Shown piece after piece: positions 56,688 to 64,000 of a stretch of 64,000 nucleotides of DNA. Each line of letters opens with the position of its first letter. Position 1 is the stretch's first letter. The notes under the pieces are model-generated. The model had not been told where the DNA came from. It did no database searches and saw only the letters and a program-made list of their open reading frames with translations. Both the position numbers and the translations under genes were made by a program. This DNA is from Chelatococcus asaccharovorans (GTDB lineage Bacteria > Pseudomonadota > Alphaproteobacteria > Rhizobiales > Beijerinckiaceae), in contig NZ_QJJK01000009.1 in assembly GCF_003201475.1 (NCBI RefSeq), forward strand, positions 248,001-312,000, in the 5' to 3' direction.

Positions 56688-57398
56688 CTACGCCGCGCGT
56701 TCCGCCGGCTTCTCCCATTCCATGATGTGGCAATAGGGCATGCTGTGATAGCGCGCGCGCCTGTCGGCGGGGCCGCTTGTCGCATCGGGCTCGTCGAAAT
56801 GGCGCAGGATCAGACCGGCTTCGATGAGCGCCTTCATGTAGCGCGACAGGGGCCGGTGCCAGCTCCTGATGCGGATGCCGCGCCACTCCGCCCATTCGGC
56901 GCGCTCGTCGAGATAGTCGCGGATCACGAAGCGCGTTTTCGCCGGCGGGTCGTCCCAATGGCCGGCCGTGGCGAAGCCGTTGAGATTGACGATGATGAGG
57001 CTGCCGCCGGGCTCGAGCACACGGGCCATCTCGCGGATGGCTGCTGTTGCGTCCGTGATGTCGATCAGCGAGAGATAGCTGACGACGAGATCAAAACTGC
57101 CGTCGGCGAAGGGCAGGGCCTCGGCATATCCCTGACGATAATCGCCGGCGGGATCGCGGCGTCTGGCTTCTGCCAGCATCGCCTCGGTTGGATCGAGGCC
57201 GATGGCGCTGATGCCGCGTTCCTGCAACATGCGGCAGAAGCGGCCCTCGCCGCAGCCGACATCGAGGGCCTTGCGGTGGCCGCGCCCCTCGATCCGTTGC
57301 AGGACGGGCCTGTCGGTCACACATTGGCGGGTGAAATCGCCATGCTCGCCCATGTCGGCGATCCAGGCGGCCGCCGATTCAGTCCATCCCTGTGACAT
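56688..57398 (-). CDS. Class I SAM-dependent methyltransferase
   Basis: A 236-residue enzyme with the Rossmann methyltransferase fold: motif I ALDVGCGEGRFCRMLQERG, motif II around SYLSLIDITDATAAIREMAR, and motif III PGGSLIIVNLNGF. It belongs to the Methyltransf_11/25-like group with unknown substrate. The DUF-like C-terminus ends with YCHIMEWEKPAERAA. Its 3' side abuts the palindromic cluster after ilvC. Leftward, single gene. Confidence 0.88.
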   Translation of the reverse strand: MSQGWTESAAAWIADMGEHGDFTRQCVTDRPVLQRIEGRGHRKALDVGCGEGRFCRMLQERGISAIGLDPTEAMLAEARRRDPAGDYRQGYAEALPFADGSFDLVVSYLSLIDITDATAAIREMARVLEPGGSLIIVNLNGFATAGHWDDPPAKTRFVIRDYLDERAEWAEWRGIRIRSWHRPLSRYMKALIEAGLILRHFDEPDATSGPADRRARYHSMPYCHIMEWEKPAERAA

Positions 57399-57577
57399 GG
57401 AGCGCTCCTTGTGGCTCTAAAAGCGGGGCGCGGACTTCGCATGAACGGCTTGTGGCGTCAAGCAATGGTCATCGCGCGGGGTGGATGCGCCGCGCCGGGA
57501 GACGCGCGGCATGGCACTGCAGCGCAAGGGTGCCTATATTGGCCGGGGATGCTTGATCATCGGCGGGGACAGCCATC

Positions 57578-58714
57578 ATGAGCGCGGCCGATTTCTACGC
57601 AGACGTGCCCGTCTTCTCCCACTTCGCCGACATTCTCGAGGAAGAGCACTACCGGCCTTTGCCGGATCAATGGCTCATCGGCCTGTCGGATGTGGTGTCG
57701 TCGACCGTGGCGATCGCGGAGGGCCGCTACAAGGCCGTCAATATTGCAGGCGCCGCGGTTATCGCGGCCGTCGCGAATGCCCTCGGCAATATGGACTTTC
57801 CCTATGTCTTCGAAGGGGATGGCGCCAGTTTCGCCGTGCCCGCCGACCAGGAGGCGGCGGCGCGGGCGGCGCTGGCGGCGACAGCAGGGTGGGTCGGGGA
57901 AGATCTTGGCCTCGATTTGCGCGTCGCGCTGCTGCCCGTCGCCGCCGTGCGCCAGGCCGGCTTCGATCTCAGGGTGGCCCGCTTTGCGGCCTCGCCCCAC
58001 GTCAATTACGCCATGTTTTCGGGGGGCGGGCTTGCCTGGGCCGTGGCGGCCATGAAGGCCGGTGCGTTCGCGATCGCCCCGGACGCCGCCGAGCCGCCGG
58101 ACCTGACGGGGCTTTCCTGCCGTTGGGCGGAAATCCCGGCCGAGCGGGGCACTATCCTGTCGCTGATCGTGACCCCGATGGACGACAAGCCGACCGGCGC
58201 ATTCCGGAAGGTGGTCGAGGATGTGCTCGATCTGGCGCAGTCCGCTGGCCGGCCAACCCCGTCGATTGCGCGCGGCTGGTCGCGCACCGGCGCCGATCTC
58301 GAAGCCCTCGCGATGAAGCGTCAGGGAGGGCCATTGGTTCTCCGGCGCGTGCTCGCGCGGCTGAAAGTGATGGGCAGTGCCGTGGCTCTGCGGCGCAAGC
58401 GCATCGGATCGTTCGATTCGTCCGTCTACCTGCGTGAAATCGGCGAGAATACCGATTTCCGCAAATATGGTGACGGCCTGCGCATGACGATCGATTGCAC
58501 CTTAGAGGAGGCTGAGGCGATCGAGCGCTATCTGGCCGAGGCGGCCGCGCGCGGCGCTGCCCGGGTCGGTACGCATCGCCAGGAGGCCGCGTTGATGACC
58601 TGCCTCGTACCCTCCGCCATGAACAGCAACCACGTGCATTTCGTGGACGGGGCCGACGGCGGCTATGCGGCCGCTGCGGTCAAGCTGAAAACGCCGGCAT
58701 CCGTGGCGGAGTAG
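57578..58714 (+). CDS. DUF3095 domain-containing protein
   Basis: A 378-residue protein spanning almost the whole DUF3095 family. Conserved segments are FYADVPVFSHFADILEEEHY, YVFEGDGASFAVPADQEAAA, and IGENTDFRKYGDGLRMTIDC with the downstream MTCLVPSAMNSNHVHFVDGA. It contains a GGDEF/class III cyclase-like arrangement in its first half (WLIGLSDVVSSTVAIAEG), so a nucleotide-related role has been proposed for the family; I see no membrane segments. Function unknown. Possible transcription with nothing: both neighbours are on the opposite strand. Confidence 0.85.
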   Translation: MSAADFYADVPVFSHFADILEEEHYRPLPDQWLIGLSDVVSSTVAIAEGRYKAVNIAGAAVIAAVANALGNMDFPYVFEGDGASFAVPADQEAAARAALAATAGWVGEDLGLDLRVALLPVAAVRQAGFDLRVARFAASPHVNYAMFSGGGLAWAVAAMKAGAFAIAPDAAEPPDLTGLSCRWAEIPAERGTILSLIVTPMDDKPTGAFRKVVEDVLDLAQSAGRPTPSIARGWSRTGADLEALAMKRQGGPLVLRRVLARLKVMGSAVALRRKRIGSFDSSVYLREIGENTDFRKYGDGLRMTIDCTLEEAEAIERYLAEAAARGAARVGTHRQEAALMTCLVPSAMNSNHVHFVDGADGGYAAAAVKLKTPASVAE

Positions 58715-58728
58715 CACCGCCGCCAGGC

Positions 58729-59253
58729 TTAGCTTGGCAGGAGCGCGCGCAGGGTGGCCGCCGCCGGTGCAAGCACCAGGAAGGCCCAGACCATGGCTGA
58801 GGCGATATTGGCCATGTGGAAGACCAGCGCCGGTGTGCCGAACATGCCGGCGACGAGCGCACCGACCCCATGCAGCGGTCCCGAGAAGCGGGTTAGAAAC
58901 ACCGTCCAGGATCCCCAGCGCTCGAAGAAGCGTTGGCCCGCCGCCATGGTTTCGGGATAGCGATTGAAGGGCCACATCGTCAGGATGCGCTCGCCATAGT
59001 GACGGCCGAACCAGAACGAGACGAGATTGCCGAGCGAGGCCCCGGCGGCCGCGGCGAGCCACGAGGGCCAGAGCTCGATGCCGCCGGCACCGATCAGTGC
59101 ACCGATGGCCAGCAGGATCACCGTGCCCCACACGAACAGGGAGATGATGACGACCGACTCGCCGAAGGCGAGGGCAAAGGCGAGGGGCGGCGCCCAGGCG
59201 GAATGGCTCTGAACGAAGCTGATGATATCGGCGGTGATACTGGCGAAGGTCAT
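58729..59253 (-). CDS. DedA family membrane protein
   Basis: A 174-residue integral membrane protein of the DedA/SNARE-associated family, with members implicated in undecaprenyl-phosphate flipping and membrane homeostasis. Family segments include FALAFGESVVIISLFVWGTV, AAAGASLGNLVSFWFGRHYG and TVFLTRFSGPLHGVGALVAG (the R-x-x-G-like motif). It is shorter than E. coli DedA/YqjA, with about four membrane segments. Leftward; its start is ~130 bases from the divergent lipoprotein gene. Confidence 0.88.
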   Translation of the reverse strand: MTFASITADIISFVQSHSAWAPPLAFALAFGESVVIISLFVWGTVILLAIGALIGAGGIELWPSWLAAAAGASLGNLVSFWFGRHYGERILTMWPFNRYPETMAAGQRFFERWGSWTVFLTRFSGPLHGVGALVAGMFGTPALVFHMANIASAMVWAFLVLAPAAATLRALLPS

Positions 59254-59386
59254 CGGTCAGCTATGGCGGCAGGCCGGCATGGCGGTCAAGGGCTCTGGTG
59301 CGCAGCCGCATGGAAGCAATTTCGCAACGGACATGTGCTATGGGCACCTCCGTCCGCCCTGGAGGGCGCTTTGCGGAAGGTGCTTT

Positions 59387-59785
59387 ATGCGTCCAGTTGT
59401 GTTGACCGGCCTGATACTGGGGTCTCTCCTCCTCGCCGGCTGCGTTTCGACAACGTCCAATCCGGAGGCGCTCAAGGAGCGGCATCGCCAGCAATGCAGC
59501 GACTTCGGCTTCGAGCCCGGAACCGACGGCTTCGCCACCTGCATGATGGAGCAGTGGGAGCGCGCCGAGGACCGCGAGGCGGAGGACCGTCGCCGGACGA
59601 ATGACATGATCCGCGAGAACAACCGGCGCGCGGCCCAGGCCGATGCCATCAAGGCCCAGAACAAGCAGATGAGCTTCATGCGGGCCGGAAACACCAGCTT
59701 CCCCATCTGCAATGCGGCGAGCCCGGGCGCGGGCCTCGATGTCTCCTCCGGCAAATGGTACGGAAACGCCTGCCGCGCCTATTGA
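59387..59785 (+). CDS. Hypothetical lipoprotein
   Basis: A 132-residue protein with a lipoprotein signal (MRPVVLTGLILGSLLLAGCV; lipobox LAGC, lipidated Cys at residue 19). The mature region is hydrophilic, very charged (EQWERAEDREAEDRRRTND, MIRENNRRAAQADAIKAQNK) and has a conserved-looking pair of Cys residues at the end (FPICNAASPG, GNACRAY), which may form a disulfide. GGAAGG is seven bases upstream of the ATG. No named family recognised; similar short lipoproteins with DFGF.PGTDxFAxCM occur in Rhizobiales. The longer frame from 59222 is not supported. Confidence 0.8.
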   Translation: MRPVVLTGLILGSLLLAGCVSTTSNPEALKERHRQQCSDFGFEPGTDGFATCMMEQWERAEDREAEDRRRTNDMIRENNRRAAQADAIKAQNKQMSFMRAGNTSFPICNAASPGAGLDVSSGKWYGNACRAY

Positions 59786-60035
59786 TCAGCGGGGTGTTCG
59801 CCTTCGCGCGGCCATGGCGCCGCCGCGCCTGATGCGCCGATCTCAACGGTTCTCGATCCCGGGCTCAAGCCTCCGGCTGCCCCCGGGACAATGTTGCGAC
59901 GTAAGGCCGTCGCGAAAACCCTTGTCCGCCATGGTCACGCTCGCGCTTTCGGGTATCCGCGCGGACAGGATTGGAGTAAACGATCGTCTGACCGGATGGA
60001 CATCCGCATGAAGACACGCTCATGAAGACTTCCTC

Positions 60036-60884
60036 ATGAATATTCTCTCGATCCAGTCCCATGTCGCCTACGGCCATGTCGGCAACGCCGCAGCCGTCTT
60101 TCCCTTGCAGCGCCTCGGCGTCGAGGTCTGGCCGATCCATACGGTGCAGTTCTCGAATCATACCGGATATGGTCAATGGAAGGGGCGTGTCTTCGACGGG
60201 CCGGCCATCGAGGAGGTGGTGGAGGGCATCGCCGAGCGCGGGGTGCTGCCGCGCTGTGACGGTGTGCTCTCAGGCTATATGGGTGCGGTCGATATCGGCA
60301 ATGCCATCCTTTCGACCGTGGCGCGCGTGCGCGCCGCCAACAGCCGCGCGCTCTACTGCTGCGATCCCGTCATCGGCGACATGGGACGCGGCATTTTCGT
60401 GCGGCCTGGTATCGCCGAATTCATGCGTGACCAGGCGGTTCCGGCCGCCGACGTGGTGACGCCGAACCAGTTCGAACTCGCCCTCTTGGCGGGGCATGAC
60501 ATCGCCAGTCTGGCCGATGCCAGGCGGGCCATAGCGGCCGTGCATGCGGCGGGGCCGCGCGTCGTGATGGTGACATCCCTCGAAATCGACGACATGCCCG
60601 GCGATGCGCTCGATCTGCTCGCCTCGGACGGCACCTCCCTGTGGCGTGTGCGCACGCCGCGTCTCGATCTGGCGATCAATGGCGCGGGCGACGCGATCGC
60701 CGCCCTGTTCTTCGTCCATTACCTCCGGACCGGCAGTGCGGCGGAAGCGCTTTCGCTGGCCGCCTCTTCGGTGCACGGCTTGCTGAAGCGCACCGCCGCG
60801 GAGGGCTCGCGCGAGATCCTGCTCGTCGCCGCGCAGGACGAATTCGTCACGCCGAGCCGGCGTTTCACCGCGGAGATGGTGTGA
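60036..60884 (+). CDS. pdxY: Pyridoxal kinase PdxY
   Basis: Salvage kinase that phosphorylates pyridoxal to PLP. The 282-residue ribokinase-fold enzyme has ILSIQSHVAYGHVGNAAAVF, QFSNHTGYGQWKGRVF, the DVVTPNQFELALLAG block and the phosphate-binding NGAGDAIAALFFVHYLRTG (the GAGD anion hole; canonical GTGD). It heads a three-gene rightward operon: TGATG overlap with the phzF gene and GTGA overlap with the nudix gene. Confidence 0.92.
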   Translation: MNILSIQSHVAYGHVGNAAAVFPLQRLGVEVWPIHTVQFSNHTGYGQWKGRVFDGPAIEEVVEGIAERGVLPRCDGVLSGYMGAVDIGNAILSTVARVRAANSRALYCCDPVIGDMGRGIFVRPGIAEFMRDQAVPAADVVTPNQFELALLAGHDIASLADARRAIAAVHAAGPRVVMVTSLEIDDMPGDALDLLASDGTSLWRVRTPRLDLAINGAGDAIAALFFVHYLRTGSAAEALSLAASSVHGLLKRTAAEGSREILLVAAQDEFVTPSRRFTAEMV

Positions 60885-61801
60885 TGGCCTCGCTTTCAAC
60901 CCGCCCCGGCCGCCGCTTTCATACGCTCGACGTGTTCACCGGCAAGGCGCTCTGCGGTAATCCACTCGCTGTCGTGCTCGATGCGGCGGGCCTCGACGAT
61001 CTCGCGATGCAGGCGATCGCCGCCGAGTTCAACCTGTCCGAGACGGTCTTCGTCCTGCCGCCGGAGGACATCGCCCATCGCGCAAGGCTGCGCATTTTCA
61101 CGCCGAAGCAGGAGCTCCCCTTCGCCGGGCACCCGACGGTCGGCACGGCGGTCCTTCTCGGCCTGCTGGATGGGGCACCGGCAGGAGCCTTCACGGTCGA
61201 GGAGCGGGTGGGGATCGTGCCCTGCGCCGTTGCGATCACCGGCGACGGCGTCGGCGAGGCGACCTTCACCCTGCCGCGGCTCCCCGAGCGCCTGGGCGCG
61301 CTGCCGGATGCATCGGTCATCGCCGCAGCACTGGGACTTCAGGGCAGTGACATCGGGTTCGCGCGTCACGTGCCAGCGCAATATTCCGCCGGCTCGCCCT
61401 TCGCGATGGTTCCTGTGGCAAGCCGCGCCGCCGTCGATCGTGCGGCGAGCGTGAGAACGGCCTGGGACGCCGCCTTCGGGCAGGTGAACCGCAGCAGCGC
61501 CTTCATCTATTGCAGCGAGCCTGTCGATCCCGCGCATCGCTTCTATGCGCGCATGTTCGCGCCGAGCCTTGGCATCGGCGAGGATCCGGCGACAGGCTCG
61601 GCGGTGGCGGCCTTTGCCGGGGCCGTCATGGACCATGAGGCGCTCGGTGACGGCGAGCATCGGATCGTCGTGGAGCAGGGCTATGCGATGGGGCGGCCGT
61701 CGCAGATCGTCCTGACTTTGACTTTGGAGGACGGAGCGCTGGTGAAGGCGACGATCGGCGGCAAGGCGGTGCTTCTCAGCGAAGGCAGGCTGTTCGCGTG
61801 A
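60884..61801 (+). CDS. PhzF-family isomerase
   Basis: A 305-residue member of the phenazine-biosynthesis PhzF/diaminopimelate-epimerase fold. Typical segments are FHTLDVFTGKALCGNPLAVV, FNLSETVFVLPP (catalytic Glu), LRIFTPKQELPFAGHPTVGT and GIGEDPATGSAVAAFAG. Most bacterial PhzF relatives have unknown substrates and are not phenazine genes. Translationally coupled to pdxY by the TGATG overlap and to the nudix gene by a four-base GTGA overlap. The upstream in-frame extension overlapping pdxY is not plausible. Confidence 0.9.
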   Translation: MASLSTRPGRRFHTLDVFTGKALCGNPLAVVLDAAGLDDLAMQAIAAEFNLSETVFVLPPEDIAHRARLRIFTPKQELPFAGHPTVGTAVLLGLLDGAPAGAFTVEERVGIVPCAVAITGDGVGEATFTLPRLPERLGALPDASVIAAALGLQGSDIGFARHVPAQYSAGSPFAMVPVASRAAVDRAASVRTAWDAAFGQVNRSSAFIYCSEPVDPAHRFYARMFAPSLGIGEDPATGSAVAAFAGAVMDHEALGDGEHRIVVEQGYAMGRPSQIVLTLTLEDGALVKATIGGKAVLLSEGRLFA

Positions 61802-62520
61802 GTGAGATTGTGTCCGGACAGGGCGGGACAATCGTGCCGCTCGACGATGTCGAGATGTATCTCACGGCCGGGGAATGGCCCTGGGCCGCCGAGAACCGTG
61901 AGCGCATCGATGCCCACTGGCTGCGCCTGAAGGCCGAGAAGCCGGCGCTCTTCAATGGGCAGGTGCTCGTCATGTGCGAAAGCCGGATCGCCGACCGCAG
62001 GCTGACCGGCCGCTACATCGCCACCGACTACGCGAGTTTCCTGGCCATGCGCGATTTCGGCGTGCCCGCGCCTGGGACCGGCAATTGTTTCGCCATGGCC
62101 GCGTTGCGCGCGGCCGACGGCGCTTTCGTGCTCGGCGTCATGGGCGAGCATACGGCCAATGCCGGCAAGGCCTATTTTCCGGCGGGGACGCCCGATCTTG
62201 CCGATGTGCGCCCGGATGGACGGGTTGATCTCCTCGGCAGCGTCGGCCGCGAATTGGCCGAGGAAACCGGCCTCGGGGCGGGCGACGTAACCATTGGCGA
62301 CGGTTGGACGGCCGTCCTCGACGGCGCGCGGCTCGCCTTGATGCGCCCCGTGCAGTCAGAGCTGCCGGCCGAGACGCTGGTCGCCCGGATCCGGCATTTT
62401 CTCGCTGCCGAGGCTGAGCCTGAACTCGCCGACGTCAGGCTGGTGCGCAGGGCCGCCGATATCGATCCCGCAACCATGCCGCCCTTTCTCCAGCGTTACC
62501 TCAGGCATGTTCTGGGGTAA
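61798..62520 (+). CDS. NUDIX hydrolase
   Basis: A 240-residue nudix-like protein. The C-terminal half has the nudix-box pattern around GRVDLLGSVGRELAEETGLG (GX..REx2EExGx), with the acidic metal ligands in RELAEETG. The N-terminal half (MYLTAGEWPWAAENRERIDA, ARLDFGVPAPG-like MRDFGVPAPGTGNCFAMAA) is found in a subset of larger nudix proteins. It starts with GTG in overlap with phzF. Substrate unknown. The pdxY-phzF-nudix trio suggests a role in cofactor or nucleotide clean-up. Confidence 0.85.
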   Translation: MSEIVSGQGGTIVPLDDVEMYLTAGEWPWAAENRERIDAHWLRLKAEKPALFNGQVLVMCESRIADRRLTGRYIATDYASFLAMRDFGVPAPGTGNCFAMAALRAADGAFVLGVMGEHTANAGKAYFPAGTPDLADVRPDGRVDLLGSVGRELAEETGLGAGDVTIGDGWTAVLDGARLALMRPVQSELPAETLVARIRHFLAAEAEPELADVRLVRRAADIDPATMPPFLQRYLRHVLG

Positions 62521-62541
62521 CGCAGGATGCCCGGCGACGGC

Positions 62542-62886
62542 TTATGGATAGCCGTTGCGCGACTTGACGGCCGCGAGCATGGCGAGCGCCTGTCCGTCGT
62601 TGCCCTGGGCGCAGGCATTGGCGGCACGGCCGACTTCAGGCGCCATGGCCTTGTAGACCGACGGGGAGAGATGGCCGACCTGGACGTCGCTGTCGATGAT
62701 GCGACGGAAGCCGAGGATCGGCGCACCGCAGCTTCGACCCGCGAGGCTTGCGCTGTCGAGCGGCGCGGCGACCGTGGCGTCGGGCGCGGCCGCATAGGCC
62801 TGGGCAGCAGGCGGCTTCTCCGCGGTCGTGTTGCAGGCGGCCAGGCCCAACAGAAGCGGCACGGCAAAGGTCAAACGGCTCAGCAT
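62542..62886 (-). CDS. Hypothetical lipoprotein
   Basis: A 114-residue protein with a lipoprotein signal (MLSRLTFAVPLLLGLAACNT; lipobox LAAC, lipidated Cys at residue 18) and an Ala-rich, low-complexity stretch up to ~60. It ends with a conserved-looking helical part (HLSPSVYKAMAPEVGRAANA, DGQALAMLAAVKSRNGYP) and two further Cys residues. GAGGACAACG stands before the ATG; the ATG at 62937 is an unlikely longer start. Leftward, convergent with the nudix gene. Function unknown. Confidence 0.75.
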   Translation of the reverse strand: MLSRLTFAVPLLLGLAACNTTAEKPPAAQAYAAAPDATVAAPLDSASLAGRSCGAPILGFRRIIDSDVQVGHLSPSVYKAMAPEVGRAANACAQGNDGQALAMLAAVKSRNGYP

Positions 62887-63099
62887 CGTTGTCCTCGGGT
62901 CTGATTCCAGGGTGTCGCCAGCATTTTCAATTGTCATGACCGGGTCAACCGGATGATTGACGACTTGTCAGCGCCTATTCGTCTCGGGTACAACCCTTTG
63001 AGCGATCGTCGTTGACGCGAAGCGTCCGCGGTTGCGTTGCAGAGGGATTAAGGTTCGGTGATTGCGACAGCTTTCAAGATTGCGCCGGGGACCGCGGAT
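62887..63099. other. Upstream region of the leuA leader
   Basis: About 210 bases between the divergent lipoprotein gene and the leuA leader peptide. I see no repeat or further gene; it should contain both promoters, but no reliable boxes can be picked. Confidence 0.4.
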
Positions 63100-63180
63100 A
63101 TGTCCGCCGTCGCTCGCGACGCGCGTCTCGGGCTGTCTGCGCGCCTTGGCCTCATTAGCCTTCTCCTTAGCCGCCCCTGA
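63100..63180 (+). CDS. leuA leader peptide (26 residues)
   Basis: Short frame of 26 codons upstream of leuA, with GGGGA before it. The middle reads RLGLSARLGLISLLLSRP: seven of 26 residues are leucine, three of them consecutive. Such a Leu-rich peptide is the expected sensor for leucine attenuation. Its stop lies inside the left arm of the strong hairpin described next. Too short for normal gene calling. Confidence 0.7.
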   Translation: MSAVARDARLGLSARLGLISLLLSRP

Positions 63181-63214
63181 GGGCCGGCCGGGCTTTGCCT
63201 GGGCCTTCAGGGGA
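63174..63214 (+). promoter_or_regulatory. Hairpin of the leuA leader
   Basis: CCCCTGAGGGCC pairs with GGCCTTCAGGGG (one G-T wobble) around a ~16-base loop. The left arm covers the leader peptide stop, so a ribosome stalled on Leu codons or at the stop would change folding. There is no U-tract after it; control may be at Rho-dependent termination or translation initiation. Confidence 0.6.
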
Positions 63215-63276
63215 TGTGACGGCACCGCGATTGAGCGCCGCCCCCCGTGAGAAGCGCTCCCAGCTCAAGGACGAAT

Positions 63277-64000
63277 ATGATGAACTCTCCGGTATCGGCG
63301 TCCGACAAGGACCGCGTCGTTATCTTCGATACCACCCTGCGGGATGGTGAACAGTGCCCCGGCGCCTCGATGACCTTCGAGGAAAAGCTGGAAGTGGCCG
63401 ACATTCTCGACACCATGGGCGTGGACATCATCGAGGCAGGGTTTCCCATTGCCTCGGTCGGTGATTTCGAGTCCGTCGCCGAAGTGGCACGGCGCGCCCG
63501 GAATGCTGTCATCGCCGGCCTTGCCCGTGCCATCCCCGCCGATATAGCCCGCGCGGGCGAAGCCGTGCGCCATGCGCGGCGGCCGCGCATCCATACCTTC
63601 GTGTCCACCTCGCCGATCCATCTCGCGCACCAGATGCGCAAGAGCGAGGAAGAGGTGCTGGAGATCATCGCGGCGACGGTGGCCCAGGCGCGCAACCTGG
63701 TGGATGATGTCGAATGGTCCGCTATGGATGCGACCCGCACGCCGCTCGCCTATCTGGCGCGCTGTGTGGACGCGGCGATCAAGGCGGGCGCGACAACCAT
63801 CAACCTGCCTGACACGGTGGGCTATGCGACGCCGGACGAGTATCGTGCCATGTTCCGCACCATGCGGGAAACGGTGGCGAATGCCGACAAGGCGGTGTTC
63901 TCGGTCCATTGCCATGACGATCTGGGGCTGGCCGTCGCCAACTCCCTGGCGGGCGTCGAGGGTGGTGCGCGCCAGGTGGAATGCACCATCAACGGTCTTG
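63277..64000 (+). CDS. leuA: 2-Isopropylmalate synthase, 3' end outside window
   Basis: First committed enzyme of leucine synthesis; condenses acetyl-CoA with 2-oxoisovalerate. About 241 residues of the N-terminal TIM-barrel are present. The HMGL-like catalytic motif is VVIFDTTLRDGEQCPGASMT, with the acidic metal-binding residues of FDTTLRDGE, then DIIEAGFPIASVGDF and the His motif VFSVHCHDDLGLAVANSLAG. AAGGA precedes two tandem ATGs, and the first is used. It continues beyond the right edge. Regulated, as inferred, by the Leu-rich leader upstream. Confidence 0.95.
   Translation, partial: MMNSPVSASDKDRVVIFDTTLRDGEQCPGASMTFEEKLEVADILDTMGVDIIEAGFPIASVGDFESVAEVARRARNAVIAGLARAIPADIARAGEAVRHARRPRIHTFVSTSPIHLAHQMRKSEEEVLEIIAATVAQARNLVDDVEWSAMDATRTPLAYLARCVDAAIKAGATTINLPDTVGYATPDEYRAMFRTMRETVANADKAVFSVHCHDDLGLAVANSLAGVEGGARQVECTINGL

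Overview
The window is a stretch of GC-rich chromosome from an alphaproteobacterium, most likely of the order Hyphomicrobiales (Rhizobiales). The evidence is the gene order murC-murB-ddl-ftsQ-ftsA-ftsZ-lpxC, a long FtsZ C-terminal tail, a fumC / DUF4169 / ribbon-helix-helix trio, an alphaproteobacterial SspB, and a circularly permuted two-piece tmRNA gene whose tag reads ANDNYAPVAQAA. I cannot name the genus from sequence alone. Nearly everything is housekeeping: I see no prophage, insertion sequence, CRISPR array, rRNA or tRNA.

Layout. 0-15 kb: the end of the division and cell-wall cluster (murC partial, murB, ddl, ftsQ, ftsA, ftsZ), then lpxC, bamD, recN, ligA and prmA, all rightward. 15-25 kb: two small leftward proteins, an M24 aminopeptidase, an azlC-azlD amino-acid exporter pair, a second azlC beside an AraC regulator, a 60-residue hydrophilic protein, an AAC(6')-type acetyltransferase and a UvrD-family helicase. 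25-35 kb: a secreted Gln-rich protein, an FAD oxidase of the GlcD type, a 1276-residue AsmA-like protein, the fumC/DUF4169/RHH group, sspB, and the tmRNA gene just upstream of sspB on the same strand. 35-42 kb: a secreted Val-rich protein, thyA-folA, hflK-hflC-DUF2065 and a Do-family protease. 42-51 kb: two lipid kinases flanking a PAP2 phosphatase, a DUF4105 protein, serB, miaA, a Tat-exported phosphoesterase and two transglutaminase-like proteins. 51-64 kb: branched-chain amino-acid synthesis (ilvI, ilvN, ilvC and a partial leuA) interspersed with a GST, DUF924, a methyltransferase, DUF3095, DedA, two lipoproteins and a pdxY-phzF-nudix operon.

The regulatory RNA is the most interesting part. 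The permuted tmRNA has a perfect acceptor stem with a G3-U70 pair, a complete tag frame and an unusual T-loop. The ilvI operon has a leader peptide (Val-Lys-Leu-Ile-Val run), a long leader hairpin and a U-tailed terminator, a textbook attenuator arrangement. leuA has a separate Leu-rich leader peptide followed by a 12-bp hairpin.

The intergenic space is crowded with palindromic repeats of several families. Two genes (the UvrD-type helicase and the AsmA-like protein) take their stop codon from the TAGAGCA end of such an element. A pair of ~107-bp two-armed repeats lies in opposite orientation after ligA and after ilvN. Tandem repeats with a period of 15-20 bp occur inside the AraC gene, before ilvI (where a repeat copy supplies the ribosome-binding site), before the helicase gene end and upstream of fumC.
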